From NCBI GenBank assembly GCA_004557075.1, contig SFEX01000002.1, forward strand, positions 28,146-92,145: a DNA stretch of 64,000 bases, written 5' to 3'. Shown here piece by piece: positions 7,508 through 15,841 of this stretch (its first letter is position 1; the number at the start of each line of letters is the position of its first letter). This DNA is from Clostridiales bacterium (GTDB taxonomy: Bacteria > Bacillota > Clostridia > Oscillospirales > Oscillospiraceae). Below the pieces are notes generated by a model that made no database searches, was not told the origin of the DNA, and saw only the letters and a list, made by a program, of their open reading frames with translations. A program made the position numbers and the translations under genes.

Positions 7508-10159
7508 ATGAAATTTTATTGCGAGGAGGCCTCGGAGGTCATACGCGAGGTCGATGGTACAGAGCACGGTCTTACGCAGGCCGAGGCGGAAAAGCGCCTG
7601 AGCGAAAATGGAAAAAATAAGCTCAAGGAAGCGAAAAAAGATTCGCTCCTGAAGCAGTTTCTAAAGCAGCTCACAGACCCCATGATAATCATTCTGCTGT
7701 GCGCCGCCGCCATAAGCGGCGTGCTTGCCGTTACTCAGGGCGAGAGCTTTGCCGACGTCATCATAATTTTGTTCGTCGTCATCGTGAACGCCGTCTTGGG
7801 CGTGTATCAGGAGAACAAGGCCGAAAAAGCAATCGAGGCGCTTCAGGAGATGTCGGCCGCGACGTCAAAGGTGCTGCGCGACGGGAAGATAGCCATTATC
7901 CACAGTGAGGATATTGTCGTCGGCGATGTCGTTCTGCTCGAAGCAGGAGACGCAGTCCCCGCCGACGGCAGGATAATTGAGAACTCGAGCCTCAAGATCG
8001 AGGAGGCCGCGCTCACGGGCGAGTCAGTCCCCGTCAGCAAGTTTGTCGATATCATTAACCTCTCCGACGGCAGCCGCGACGTTCCGCTCGGCGACCGCAG
8101 GAACATGGCCTACATGGGCTCGACCGTCGTATACGGCAGGGGAGCGATGATCGTGACAGCCACCGGTATGGATACCGAGATGGGCAAGATAGCCGATGCT
8201 CTGGCAAAGGCCGAGGACGGCCAGACCCCGCTCCAGATAAAGCTCACTCAGCTCAGCAAGGTGCTGACGTGGCTCGTGCTCGGCATCTGTGTTGTCATTT
8301 TCGCCGTGCAGCTCCTGCGCGCGGGCGGGCTTGACTTTGAGGTCGTCATGGATTCCTTCATGATCGCGGTGTCGCTGGCAGTCGCCGCTATACCCGAGGG
8401 GCTTGCCGCCGTGGTCACGGTCGTTTTGTCCATCGGTGTCACCAACATGTCAAAGCGAAACGCTATAATCCGCAGGCTCACCGCCGTGGAGACCCTGGGC
8501 TGTGCTCAGATAATCTGCTCGGATAAGACGGGCACACTGACCCAGAATAAGATGACCGTCGTTGACTTCTTCGGCGACAGCGAAGATGAGCTTGCCAAGG
8601 CGATGGCTCTGTGCTGCGATGCTGAGATAGACGATGACGGCGCCGTCACAGGCGAGCCTACGGAGGCTGCGCTCGTCGTGTGGGCAGATAAGCTTGGACA
8701 TAATAAGACCGCTCTGAAAGAGAGCTTCCCCCGATGCGGCGAGGCCCCCTTCGATTCCGGCAGAAAGATGATGAGCACCCTGCACCTTGACGGGGACAAA
8801 GTTGTGCAGTACACCAAGGGCGCGCCCGACGTTGTTATAGGAAAATGCACCCACTATATTAAGAATGGCCGGATGCTGCCCATGACCGAGGAATACCGGC
8901 AGGAGATACTGTGCGGCAACAAGGAAATGGCCGATAAGGCTCTGCGCGTTCTTGCCTGCGCGACGCGCTTGTGGAGCGCGATACCCGACGGCACGGAGCC
9001 TGAGAGACTCGAAAATGAGCTGTGCTTCATGGGACTGTGCGGTATGATAGACCCCGTCCGCCCCGAGGTCAAGGAGGCTATCGACGAGTGCGTTGGCGCC
9101 GGTATCCGCGCCATAATGATAACTGGCGACCACGTCGATACGGCGGTAGCAATCGCCAGGGAGCTGGGCATCCTGCGCGAGGGCGACAGGGCGATAACCG
9201 GCGCTGAGCTTTCTGAGATGAGCGACGAGGAGTTTGAGCGCGAGTTTAGGAATATAAGCGTTTACGCGCGCGTACAGCCGGAGCACAAAACGAGGATTGT
9301 AAGCGCATGGCGCAAAGCAGGCTGCGTTACCGCCATGACCGGCGACGGTGTAAACGACGCGCCCTCAATAAAAAGCGCCGATATCGGCGTCGGCATGGGC
9401 ATCACGGGCACGGATGTCACGAAAAACGTTGCGGATATGGTGCTTGCAGACGATAACTTTGCGAGCATCGTCGGAGCGGTCGAGGAAGGCCGCCGCATTT
9501 ACGATAATATCCGCAAGGCGATCCAGTTCCTGCTCGGTTCGAACATGAGCGAGGTCATAAGCATCTTTGCCGCGACCCTGATGGGCTTTACAATACTCAA
9601 GCCCGTGCATCTTCTGTGGATAAATCTTGTGACCGACTGCTTCCCGGCGCTTGCGCTGGGCATGGAAAGGGCCGAGGGCAATATAATGCGCCGCAAGCCC
9701 AGATCAGCCGAGGCGGGCATATTCGCAGGCGGCATGGGCATAGATATCGCCTACCAAGGCACGCTGGTCGCGGCTCTCGTGCTGGCGTCTTACTTCGTGG
9801 GACACTTCATCGAGACTGGCACATGGGTCATAGCAAACAGCGCCGACGGTACGACGATGGCATTCTTGACAATGTCGATGGCCGAGATATGCCATAGCTT
9901 CAATATGCGCTCTCTGCGCGGCTGCATTTTCACGATGGGCTATGGCAATAAGGCGCTAAACTTAGCGGCCGTGGGCAGCATAGCCGCCACGACGCTCGTA
10001 TGCGAGGTGCCCGCGCTTGCGGATGCTTTCGGCTTTACTCCGATCTCCCTCGGCGAGTACGCTATCGCGATCGGAATAGGCATGCTCGGCATGGCGATAG
10101 TTGAAGTCGTCAAGACCTTCCAGCGCAAGGCTATGAGAAAAAGAGGCGAAATAATCTAA
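7508..10159 (+). CDS. P-type cation-transporting ATPase (PMCA/PacL type), Mn2+-riboswitch controlled
   Basis: An 883-aa P2-type pump. In order: N-terminal cation ATPase domain, TM1-2 near 58-100, actuator TGES from Thr170, M4 motif IPEGLAAVVT, phosphorylation loop DKTGT with Asp339, KGAPD nucleotide-binding segment, TGDGVNDAPS hinge, M5 GSNMSEV, M6 NLVTD and four further helices. Asn and Asp in NLVTD and Glu in IPEGL match the Ca2+-site residues of SERCA/PMCA, so annotation by homology is Ca2+ export. The upstream Mn2+ riboswitch suggests that Mn2+ export is the real or a second function, as for the known P-type Mn2+ exporter YoaB of Lactococcus. Its own promoter makes it a single-gene unit. 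Confidence 0.93.
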   Translation: MKFYCEEASEVIREVDGTEHGLTQAEAEKRLSENGKNKLKEAKKDSLLKQFLKQLTDPMIIILLCAAAISGVLAVTQGESFADVIIILFVVIVNAVLGVYQENKAEKAIEALQEMSAATSKVLRDGKIAIIHSEDIVVGDVVLLEAGDAVPADGRIIENSSLKIEEAALTGESVPVSKFVDIINLSDGSRDVPLGDRRNMAYMGSTVVYGRGAMIVTATGMDTEMGKIADALAKAEDGQTPLQIKLTQLSKVLTWLVLGICVVIFAVQLLRAGGLDFEVVMDSFMIAVSLAVAAIPEGLAAVVTVVLSIGVTNMSKRNAIIRRLTAVETLGCAQIICSDKTGTLTQNKMTVVDFFGDSEDELAKAMALCCDAEIDDDGAVTGEPTEAALVVWADKLGHNKTALKESFPRCGEAPFDSGRKMMSTLHLDGDKVVQYTKGAPDVVIGKCTHYIKNGRMLPMTEEYRQEILCGNKEMADKALRVLACATRLWSAIPDGTEPERLENELCFMGLCGMIDPVRPEVKEAIDECVGAGIRAIMITGDHVDTAVAIARELGILREGDRAITGAELSEMSDEEFEREFRNISVYARVQPEHKTRIVSAWRKAGCVTAMTGDGVNDAPSIKSADIGVGMGITGTDVTKNVADMVLADDNFASIVGAVEEGRRIYDNIRKAIQFLLGSNMSEVISIFAATLMGFTILKPVHLLWINLVTDCFPALALGMERAEGNIMRRKPRSAEAGIFAGGMGIDIAYQGTLVAALVLASYFVGHFIETGTWVIANSADGTTMAFLTMSMAEICHSFNMRSLRGCIFTMGYGNKALNLAAVGSIAATTLVCEVPALADAFGFTPISLGEYAIAIGIGMLGMAIVEVVKTFQRKAMRKRGEII

Positions 10160-10166
10160 AAAGCGA

Positions 10167-10195
10167 TTGACACGGGCGCTTTTGGGTGATAATAT
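10167..10195 (+). promoter_or_regulatory. Promoter of the thrS T-box leader
   Basis: TTGACA, 17 bases, TAATAT; transcription should start near 10202 at the first base of the T-box stem I. Confidence 0.8.
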
Positions 10196-10201
10196 TTATA
10201 A

Positions 10202-10417
10202 ATCAGCGATGACGGAGAACGATGATATCAAAGCCGTTCAGAGAGAAAAGCCATGGGCTGCAAGCTTTTCCGGCGGAAATATCTTTTGACCGCTCCCGAG
10301 CCGAAGTAAGGAAATGTGCTTCCGGGTCGCGCACGTTAAGCGTATGATGAGTTTTATCAAGGTGGAACCGTGTAAAAATTTTTACGCCCTTGACGCATAA
10401 GCGTCAGGGGCGTTTTT
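10202..10417 (+). promoter_or_regulatory. T-box leader of thrS
   Basis: The T-box sequence AAGGTGGAACCGTG is at 10359-10372. It is followed by a strong terminator (ACGCCCTTGACGC with GCGTCAGGGGCGT, T run to 10417). Upstream is stem I with its AG-rich bulge (CAGAGAGAAAAG). An ACC triplet at 10289-10291, on the 3' side of the stem closed by GATAT/ATATC, is the plausible threonine specifier codon. Uncharged tRNA-Thr should stabilise the antiterminator and induce thrS. Confidence 0.9.
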
Positions 10418-10438
10418 GATTAGACTAAGGAGGATATT

Positions 10439-12190
10439 ATGGAAGACAATAAGTACACATTTGAAAATCCCGAGTTTAAGGATACCTATCGTCACACAAC
10501 GAGCCATATTTTAGCTCAGGCGGTGAAGCGCCTCTACCCCGAGGTGAAGCTGGCCATCGGCCCCGCTATCGAAAACGGGTTTTACTACGATTTTGACGCG
10601 CCCTTTGCCATCACCCCCGAGATACTCGAGAAGATAGAGGCCGAGATGCGCAAGATCTGCAAGGAGAAGATAAAGCTTGAGCGCTTTGAGCTGCCCCGCG
10701 AGGAGGCGATAAAGTTCATGGAAGAGCGCGAGGAGCCGTACAAGGTCGAGCTGATAAACGACCTGCCGGAGGACGCTGTTATCTCCTTCTATAAGCAGGG
10801 CGATTTCACAGACCTGTGTGCGGGCCCGCACCTTGACTCCACCGGCAGAGTAAAGGGCAACGCGATAAAGCTCACCTCCTGCACCGGTGCATACTGGCGC
10901 GGAGACTCCAACCGCAAAATGCTCCAGCGCGTTTACGGCACCTGCTTCCAGAAAAAAGACGAGCTTGACGCGTATCTTGCCCGCATCGAGGAGGCAAAAA
11001 AGCGTGACCACCGTAAGTTAGGCAAGGAGCTTGGCCTGTTCATGCTCACGGAAGAGGGCCCCGGATTTCCGTTCTTCCTGCCCAAGGGCATGGTGCTTAA
11101 AAACACACTTATCGACTACTGGCGCGAGGTACACAAGAGATACGGCTATGTTGAGGTGTCCACGCCTATGATCCTCAACCGCGGCCTTTGGGAGACCTCC
11201 GGCCACTGGTTCCACTACAAGGATAATATGTACACCACACTCATCGACGGCGAGGATTATGCGATAAAGCCCATGAACTGCCCCGGCGGTATGCTTGTTT
11301 ATAAGTCCGAGCCGCATTCCTACCGCGATCTGCCCCTGCGCGTGGGTGAGCTGGGAGTTGTCCACCGCCACGAGCTGTCCGGCGCGCTGCACGGACTGTT
11401 CCGCGTGAGATGCTTCACTCAGGACGATGCGCATATATTCATGACATGGGATCAGATGAAGGACGAGATAAAGGGCACCGTCAAGCTCTTTGACGAGGTG
11501 TATTCGCTCTTCGGCCTGCCCTACGAGATAGAGCTTTCCACCATGCCCGAGGATCACATGGGCGACGAGGCCGACTGGGAATTTGCCCAGAACACGCTCA
11601 AGGAAGCCATAACCGAGATGGGCAAGAGCTATGTCATTAACGAGGGCGACGGAGCCTTCTACGGCCCGAAGCTCGACTTCCACCTTGAGGACTCGCTCGG
11701 ACGCACATGGCAGTGCGGCACCATCCAGCTCGATATGCAGCTTCCCGAGCGCTTTGAGCTTGAGTATGTGGGTGCCGACGGCGAAAAGCACCGTCCCGTC
11801 ATGATACACAGAGTCGTGTTCGGCTCGATAGAGCGCTTCATCGGCGTTATCACCGAGCACTTTGCCGGCGCATTCCCCACATGGCTTGCCCCCGTTCAGG
11901 TAAAGGTCATGCCGATAACCGACAGAGCAGCAGACTACGCAAAATCCGTTGCCGAGCTTCTCAACGAGCACGATATCCGCGTTGAGACCGACCTCAGAAA
12001 CGAGAAGATCGGCTATAAGATCCGCGAGGCACAGGGCCAGAAGATACCGTATATGCTCATAGTTGGCGATAAGGAGGCCGAAAACGGCACCGTGTCCGTG
12101 CGCACCCGCGCAGGCGGCGACGAGGGCGCAGTGGCGCTTGACGATTTCATCGCGAAGATCACTGAAGAGATCGCAAGCCGCGCGAGATAA
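10439..12190 (+). CDS. thrS: Threonine-tRNA ligase lacking the TGS domain
   Basis: 583 aa. The protein begins almost directly with the tRNA-SAD editing-type domain (YRHTTSHILAQAVKR, with HxxxH at its start), so the N-terminal TGS domain of about 60 aa found in the usual 640-aa ThrRS is absent. The class II core follows with zinc ligands in NCPGG, PHSYRDLP and HRVVFGSIERF and motif 2 FRVRCFTQDDAHIF. The C-terminal anticodon-binding domain starts near residue 485 (APVQVKVMPI). AGGAGG stands 7 bases before the ATG, and the T-box terminator lies between it and the promoter, so no upstream start is possible. Probably co-transcribed with the following gene. Confidence 0.97.
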   Translation: MEDNKYTFENPEFKDTYRHTTSHILAQAVKRLYPEVKLAIGPAIENGFYYDFDAPFAITPEILEKIEAEMRKICKEKIKLERFELPREEAIKFMEEREEPYKVELINDLPEDAVISFYKQGDFTDLCAGPHLDSTGRVKGNAIKLTSCTGAYWRGDSNRKMLQRVYGTCFQKKDELDAYLARIEEAKKRDHRKLGKELGLFMLTEEGPGFPFFLPKGMVLKNTLIDYWREVHKRYGYVEVSTPMILNRGLWETSGHWFHYKDNMYTTLIDGEDYAIKPMNCPGGMLVYKSEPHSYRDLPLRVGELGVVHRHELSGALHGLFRVRCFTQDDAHIFMTWDQMKDEIKGTVKLFDEVYSLFGLPYEIELSTMPEDHMGDEADWEFAQNTLKEAITEMGKSYVINEGDGAFYGPKLDFHLEDSLGRTWQCGTIQLDMQLPERFELEYVGADGEKHRPVMIHRVVFGSIERFIGVITEHFAGAFPTWLAPVQVKVMPITDRAADYAKSVAELLNEHDIRVETDLRNEKIGYKIREAQGQKIPYMLIVGDKEAENGTVSVRTRAGGDEGAVALDDFIAKITEEIASRAR

Positions 12191-12198
12191 GGAAGACT

Positions 12199-12669
12199 AT
12201 GAAGCTACTGTTTAAGCAACGTTTTTTCTCGTGGCTTGACAGCTACGACATATTCGATGAGCGCGGCGAAACGATGTTCACCGTCGAGGGCAAGCTCGCA
12301 TGGGGGCACACCCTGCATATCCTCGACCGCCGCGGCGAGCATATAGGAACCGTCAAGGAGCGGATAATGACCCTGCTGCCAAAGTTTGAGCTGTATGTGC
12401 ACGACGAATATGTCGGCTGCATATCAAAGGAGCTTACTCTCTTTAAGCCTGCCTTTAATATTGACTTTAATGGCTGGCACGTCGAGGGCAGCTTCATGGA
12501 GTGGGATTACTCGGTCATTGACGGCAGCGGCAGACAGATTGCCCAGGTCAGCAAGGAGATATTTAACCTGACCGACACCTATTCCATCGAGGTGTTCGAC
12601 AGCGCAAACGCGCTTTACGCGCTGATGCTCGTCTTAGCCATCGACGCCGAAAAATGCTCAAGAGGCTGA
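12199..12669 (+). CDS. LURP-one-related (tubby-like C2-fold) family protein
   Basis: 156 aa. The pattern of alternating short beta strands with 'FTVEGK', 'HILDRRGEHIGTVKERI', 'FNIDFNGWHVEGSFMEWDYSVID' and a C-terminal hydrophobic helix (ALYALMLVLAIDAEK) is that of the LURP1-related/DUF567 family, which has a tubby-like 12-stranded barrel. Bacterial members have no agreed function; membrane lipid or scramblase-like roles have been suggested for relatives. It lies 8 bases after thrS and shares the terminator at 12669-12708. No signal peptide. Confidence 0.8.
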   Translation: MKLLFKQRFFSWLDSYDIFDERGETMFTVEGKLAWGHTLHILDRRGEHIGTVKERIMTLLPKFELYVHDEYVGCISKELTLFKPAFNIDFNGWHVEGSFMEWDYSVIDGSGRQIAQVSKEIFNLTDTYSIEVFDSANALYALMLVLAIDAEKCSRG

Positions 12670-12708
12670 AAAAAAGCAAGTCCTTCATATCGAAGGACTT
12701 GCTTTTTT
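12669..12708. terminator. Bidirectional terminator
   Basis: AAAAAAAGCAAGTCCTTC / GAAGGACTTGCTTTTTT with a 5-base loop. It serves the thrS unit on the plus strand and the converging SBP gene, whose TAA is inside it, on the minus strand. Confidence 0.9.
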
Positions 12709-13489
12709 AATGCGTATTGTAGTAATCGACTGCGGCCTCGGTGGTTAAAATGAGGTCGCATTTGCCGTTGTCAAGGGCGTTGAAGTAATCGGTTGCGCCG
12801 CCCTGAACTCGGGTTATCTGACCGAGCTTTCGGCTGACGGAGCTGTTTTCCTCCATAATGTCGAGGCTGTACTGCGTGGTGCCCATGTAAAGCACCTTAT
12901 CGCGTATACCGCCTCCATTGACGGACTTTCCGGCCAGCACGAGGTCTGTGGACATATATGTAACGAGAATCGTATAGTCGGGGCATTCCTTATCTAAAAC
13001 CACGCCGCCCCATGCACAGTCGATGTTGCCGGAGTTGAGCTCAATGTACGCGTCCTCGGAATGGATAGGCTGTATCTTGAGCACCCAGCCGAGCTTGTCG
13101 CATACCTTTTGCGCCAACTCAACGTCAAAGCCCTCGTAATCCACGCCGCTTACGTAGCACAGGGGGAAGGAGTCAAGGTCGATGCCGATTATGAACGTTC
13201 GTGGCTCGATATAGCCCATGTCGGCCAGCGCGTCCTTCTTTTCAGGGAAGCTAACTGTGCTGTTATCGCCGAACCACTTGTAGCACAGCTCGTCCACCGC
13301 GCCCTCATATGAAAGCTCGCGCAAAGCCCTGTCAATATAGTGATATGTGGAGTCGCCGTTTCGGAAGCCGATGGAGTATTCCTGCCCGCCGAGGGACTTG
13401 ACGACCCTGTATTTGCCGTCGCTGCCGCAGGCGCACAGCACAAAGACCATGATGAGCGCCAGCGCAAGACAGATTATTCTTTTTTTCAT
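12707..13489 (-). CDS. Amino acid ABC transporter substrate-binding lipoprotein, circularly permuted
   Basis: 260 aa with lipoprotein signal MKKRIICLALALIMVFVLCAC (lipobox LCAC). The order of SBP family 3 segments is unusual. Residues about 27-76 (SLGGQEYSIGFRNGDS...ELCYKWFGDN) match the C-terminal segment of the family. A linker follows, and residues about 97-260 match the normal N-terminal part (FIIGIDLDSFPLC...YEGFDVELAQKVCDKLG...NIDCAWGGV). The chain ends at TEAAVDYYNTH, just where the C-terminal segment should begin. All parts of the two-lobed fold are present but rotated. It is the last gene of the importer-epimerase operon and has a periplasm-facing lipoprotein role. Confidence 0.85.
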   Translation of the reverse strand: MKKRIICLALALIMVFVLCACGSDGKYRVVKSLGGQEYSIGFRNGDSTYHYIDRALRELSYEGAVDELCYKWFGDNSTVSFPEKKDALADMGYIEPRTFIIGIDLDSFPLCYVSGVDYEGFDVELAQKVCDKLGWVLKIQPIHSEDAYIELNSGNIDCAWGGVVLDKECPDYTILVTYMSTDLVLAGKSVNGGGIRDKVLYMGTTQYSLDIMEENSSVSRKLGQITRVQGGATDYFNALDNGKCDLILTTEAAVDYYNTH

Positions 13490-13538
13490 TCAGGTATACC
13501 ACCTTTCGATGAAATGATACCTAATAAATATGAATAAA

Positions 13539-14324
13539 TCAAGGACTAATTTCAACCACATACTTTCCGACGATATGCGCTTTACCTGTCAGCGTCAGGG
13601 AGTTGACTTTGCCCTCGGAGAATTTTGCTTCGGCCGAGAGCACGCCGCAGGGCTCACGCAGGGATATCGCTGTGTCAGCATTGCGAGTGCTGGCAAGATA
13701 TGCCGCGACAGCCGAAGTACCGCTGGCGCAGGAGCTCTCCCAAAACGACGTATTCGTTGAGGCGACATACACAAGCGGTTCGAGGCTTCCCGCCGCCGCG
13801 TCGTAGAACATAAGCCCTAAAGCGTCAGCGCCAAGCTGTGCGCACCAGTCGGAGATAGAAGACTCCGCTTCGCTGTGCGTCAGCCCGCCTTCAACAACGG
13901 CGTGGCAGATACCGGGAAAGCGCACGAGCGGGAGGGATAAGCCCGCGAGCCGGACAGTGCTGACAGACTCCGGCAGCGGCATTGATACCGTGCCGACGCA
14001 GCCGCCCTCCGGTGCGGGAGCTATGCTCACGGCGACCAAATCCGGCGCTCCGGATACCTCCAGAGAAAGCTTTCTTGCTTCGCCGCCGCAGACTATTGCC
14101 GCTGTGGATATCGTGGCGTTGCCGCAGAACTCTCCGCCCATCATCTGAAGCCGAAGCTGCGCTCTGGGGTCTTCGGGCTTTTCCAAAAAGCCAACCTGCT
14201 CGGCGTGCCGATCGCGCTTTAAAAGCTCCGCCGCAATACGGCTCTGAGACTCCCGTGCCCCGGGAGTCTCAACAATAAGCGTTATATTTCCTGTAGGGTC
14301 AACCTTCCAATACTCGATCTTCAT
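13539..14324 (-). CDS. DapF-like amino acid epimerase/racemase
   Basis: 261 aa. The DapF fold has two catalytic cysteines, each in its own lobe: GEFCGNA (Cys67) and FWESSCASGT (Cys199, preceded by Glu196). The N-terminal DPTGN matches the GLGND start of DapF. Both motifs depart from canonical diaminopimelate epimerase (MCGNGxRC and GxxxACGSGA), and the protein resembles the wider DapF-like racemase group, which includes histidine racemase CntK. Its ATG overlaps the stop of the amino acid ABC ATPase gene (ATGA), tying it to the importer. PLP-independent racemisation of the imported amino acid is therefore likely; the substrate is unknown. A lysine-pathway DapF role is less likely from the context. 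Confidence 0.75.
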   Translation of the reverse strand: MKIEYWKVDPTGNITLIVETPGARESQSRIAAELLKRDRHAEQVGFLEKPEDPRAQLRLQMMGGEFCGNATISTAAIVCGGEARKLSLEVSGAPDLVAVSIAPAPEGGCVGTVSMPLPESVSTVRLAGLSLPLVRFPGICHAVVEGGLTHSEAESSISDWCAQLGADALGLMFYDAAAGSLEPLVYVASTNTSFWESSCASGTSAVAAYLASTRNADTAISLREPCGVLSAEAKFSEGKVNSLTLTGKAHIVGKYVVEISP

Positions 14325-15091
14325 TGCTGACTGTAGTTCCTCAAAAACTGCTTTGTGCGCTCCATGCGCGGATTTTCAAATACATCCTCGGGCTTACCCT
14401 GCTCGACGATGACGCCGCCGTCCATGAAGATGACGCGGTCGGAAACGGCCTTGGCAAAGGCCATCTCGTGCGTGACGATGACCATGGTCATTTTCTCCTC
14501 GGCAAGCTGCTTTATGACCTTGAGCACCTCACCGGTAAGCTCGGGGTCAAGGGCGCTTGTCGGCTCGTCGAAGAAAAGGATCAGCGGGTTCATCGCCAGT
14601 GCGCGCGCTATTGCAACGCGCTGCTGCTGACCGCCGGATAGCTGGCAAGGGTAGGCGTCGGCCTTTTCCTCAAGACCCATTTTCCCGAGCAGCACCATTG
14701 CACGCTCCTTTGCTTCCTCCTTACTGCGGCTGAGAACGCTTATCTGCGGATCCATAAGGTTTTTCAGAACGCTATAGTGCGGGAAAAGATTGAAGTTCTG
14801 AAACACCAGTCCGAAGATGCTGCGTATCTTTTTAAGCTCGGCCTTGCCGGAGTAAACTGCTTTGCCTGCGTCATTGTTTTTCGCGGCGCACTCGCCCGAG
14901 TAGATAAGCTCGCCGCTGTCCATCTCCGTAAGCAGCGTAGCACAGCGCAGGAGCGTCGATTTTCCCGAGCCGGAGGGCCCGATTATGGAGACGACCTCGC
15001 CCTCGGAAACGCTGAGGCTTATATCCTTGAGAACATGCAGGGAAGCGTTGTTAAAGCTCTTTTTGACATGATTCATTTCCAATACTTTCAC
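14321..15091 (-). CDS. Polar amino acid ABC transporter, ATP-binding protein
   Basis: 256 aa, GlnQ/HisP type. Walker A GPSGSGKST at 38-46, Q-loop VFQNFNLFPH, signature LSGGQQQR, Walker B LILFFDEPTSALDPE and H-loop VTHEM. A short insertion between Walker A and the Q-loop (roughly residues 64-86, ECAAKNNDAGKAVYSGKAE) is slightly longer than in E. coli GlnQ. It energises uptake through the permease 16 bases upstream. It is the third gene of the minus-strand operon and overlaps the epimerase gene by 4 bases. Confidence 0.95.
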   Translation of the reverse strand: MKVLEMNHVKKSFNNASLHVLKDISLSVSEGEVVSIIGPSGSGKSTLLRCATLLTEMDSGELIYSGECAAKNNDAGKAVYSGKAELKKIRSIFGLVFQNFNLFPHYSVLKNLMDPQISVLSRSKEEAKERAMVLLGKMGLEEKADAYPCQLSGGQQQRVAIARALAMNPLILFFDEPTSALDPELTGEVLKVIKQLAEEKMTMVIVTHEMAFAKAVSDRVIFMDGGVIVEQGKPEDVFENPRMERTKQFLRNYSQQ

Positions 15092-15107
15092 GATGCATAT
15101 CCTCCTT

Positions 15108-15755
15108 TTATTGATAGTAATTCATTGATTTTTCCGCCTTGCCCATCACATAATCGACAATGGCGTTAAACAGGAAGTAGAACACGCCCGCGACCACAAA
15201 GGGGATGAAGCTGGTCTCGGAGTTCGCGATCTGCTTGCCGATGGTGAACATCTCCTGATAGGAAACGGTAAATGCCATGGAGGTGTCCTTTACGAGGGTC
15301 ACGACCTCGTTTGTGATGCTCGGCATGATGCGCTTTATCACCTGAGGCAGAATGATGCGGAAGAACGTCCGTATCTTAGAGTAGCCGAGAATTTCTGCGG
15401 CCTCGTACTGGCCGACGGGTATGGATTCGATACCGCTTCGGTATATCTCGGCAAAATATGCCGCGTAGTTTATCGCAAACGCGATAACAACGGGGATGAG
15501 CTTGTTTCTGGAGACGGAAAGATGGAAGAGATAATACGGCCCGTAGGTGATAGCTATCAATTGCAGCATAAGGGGAGTGCCCCTGAGGATCGAGATTATA
15601 AAACGGGTTATGTTGGATATTAACTTGCTTTTGCTCATCCTGAGCATGGCGACGCCCATGCCGAGAGGTAGAGCGAATATAAGCGTCAAGAAAAAGATCG
15701 CGCAGGTTCCGCCTAAACCCTCGAACATTTTCTCGATCATGGTCATTAAACTCAT
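15108..15755 (-). CDS. Polar amino acid ABC transporter, permease
   Basis: 215 aa with about five transmembrane helices. The HisM/GlnP family EAA-type loop is present as GQYEAAEILGYSKIRTFFRIILPQ near residue 117, which docks the ATPase. N-terminal LRGTPLMLQL is the family signature of the second helix region. One permease gene only, so the channel should be a homodimer. It lies between the SBP and ATPase genes. A hairpin lies between SBP and permease genes. Confidence 0.94.
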   Translation of the reverse strand: MSLMTMIEKMFEGLGGTCAIFFLTLIFALPLGMGVAMLRMSKSKLISNITRFIISILRGTPLMLQLIAITYGPYYLFHLSVSRNKLIPVVIAFAINYAAYFAEIYRSGIESIPVGQYEAAEILGYSKIRTFFRIILPQVIKRIMPSITNEVVTLVKDTSMAFTVSYQEMFTIGKQIANSETSFIPFVVAGVFYFLFNAIVDYVMGKAEKSMNYYQ

Positions 15756-15778
15756 AAGTTATCCTCGCTTCAAAACGC

Positions 15779-15820
15779 ACACATTTCCCGAAAGCGGTCA
15801 TACGCCCTCGGGAAATGCGC
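15779..15820 (-). promoter_or_regulatory. Hairpin between SBP and permease genes
   Basis: A 10-bp stem CATTTCCCGA/TCGGGAAATG is followed on the minus strand by GTGTGCGTTTTG. Such intercistronic hairpins usually act as a partial terminator or 3' mRNA stabiliser, giving more binding protein than membrane components. Confidence 0.6.
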
Positions 15821-15841
15821 AGCTTTTTATGTCATGTTTGA

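Noticed and set aside
11018..11971. Minus-strand 317-codon frame opposite thrS
   Set aside because: Shadow frame within a well-supported synthetase gene.
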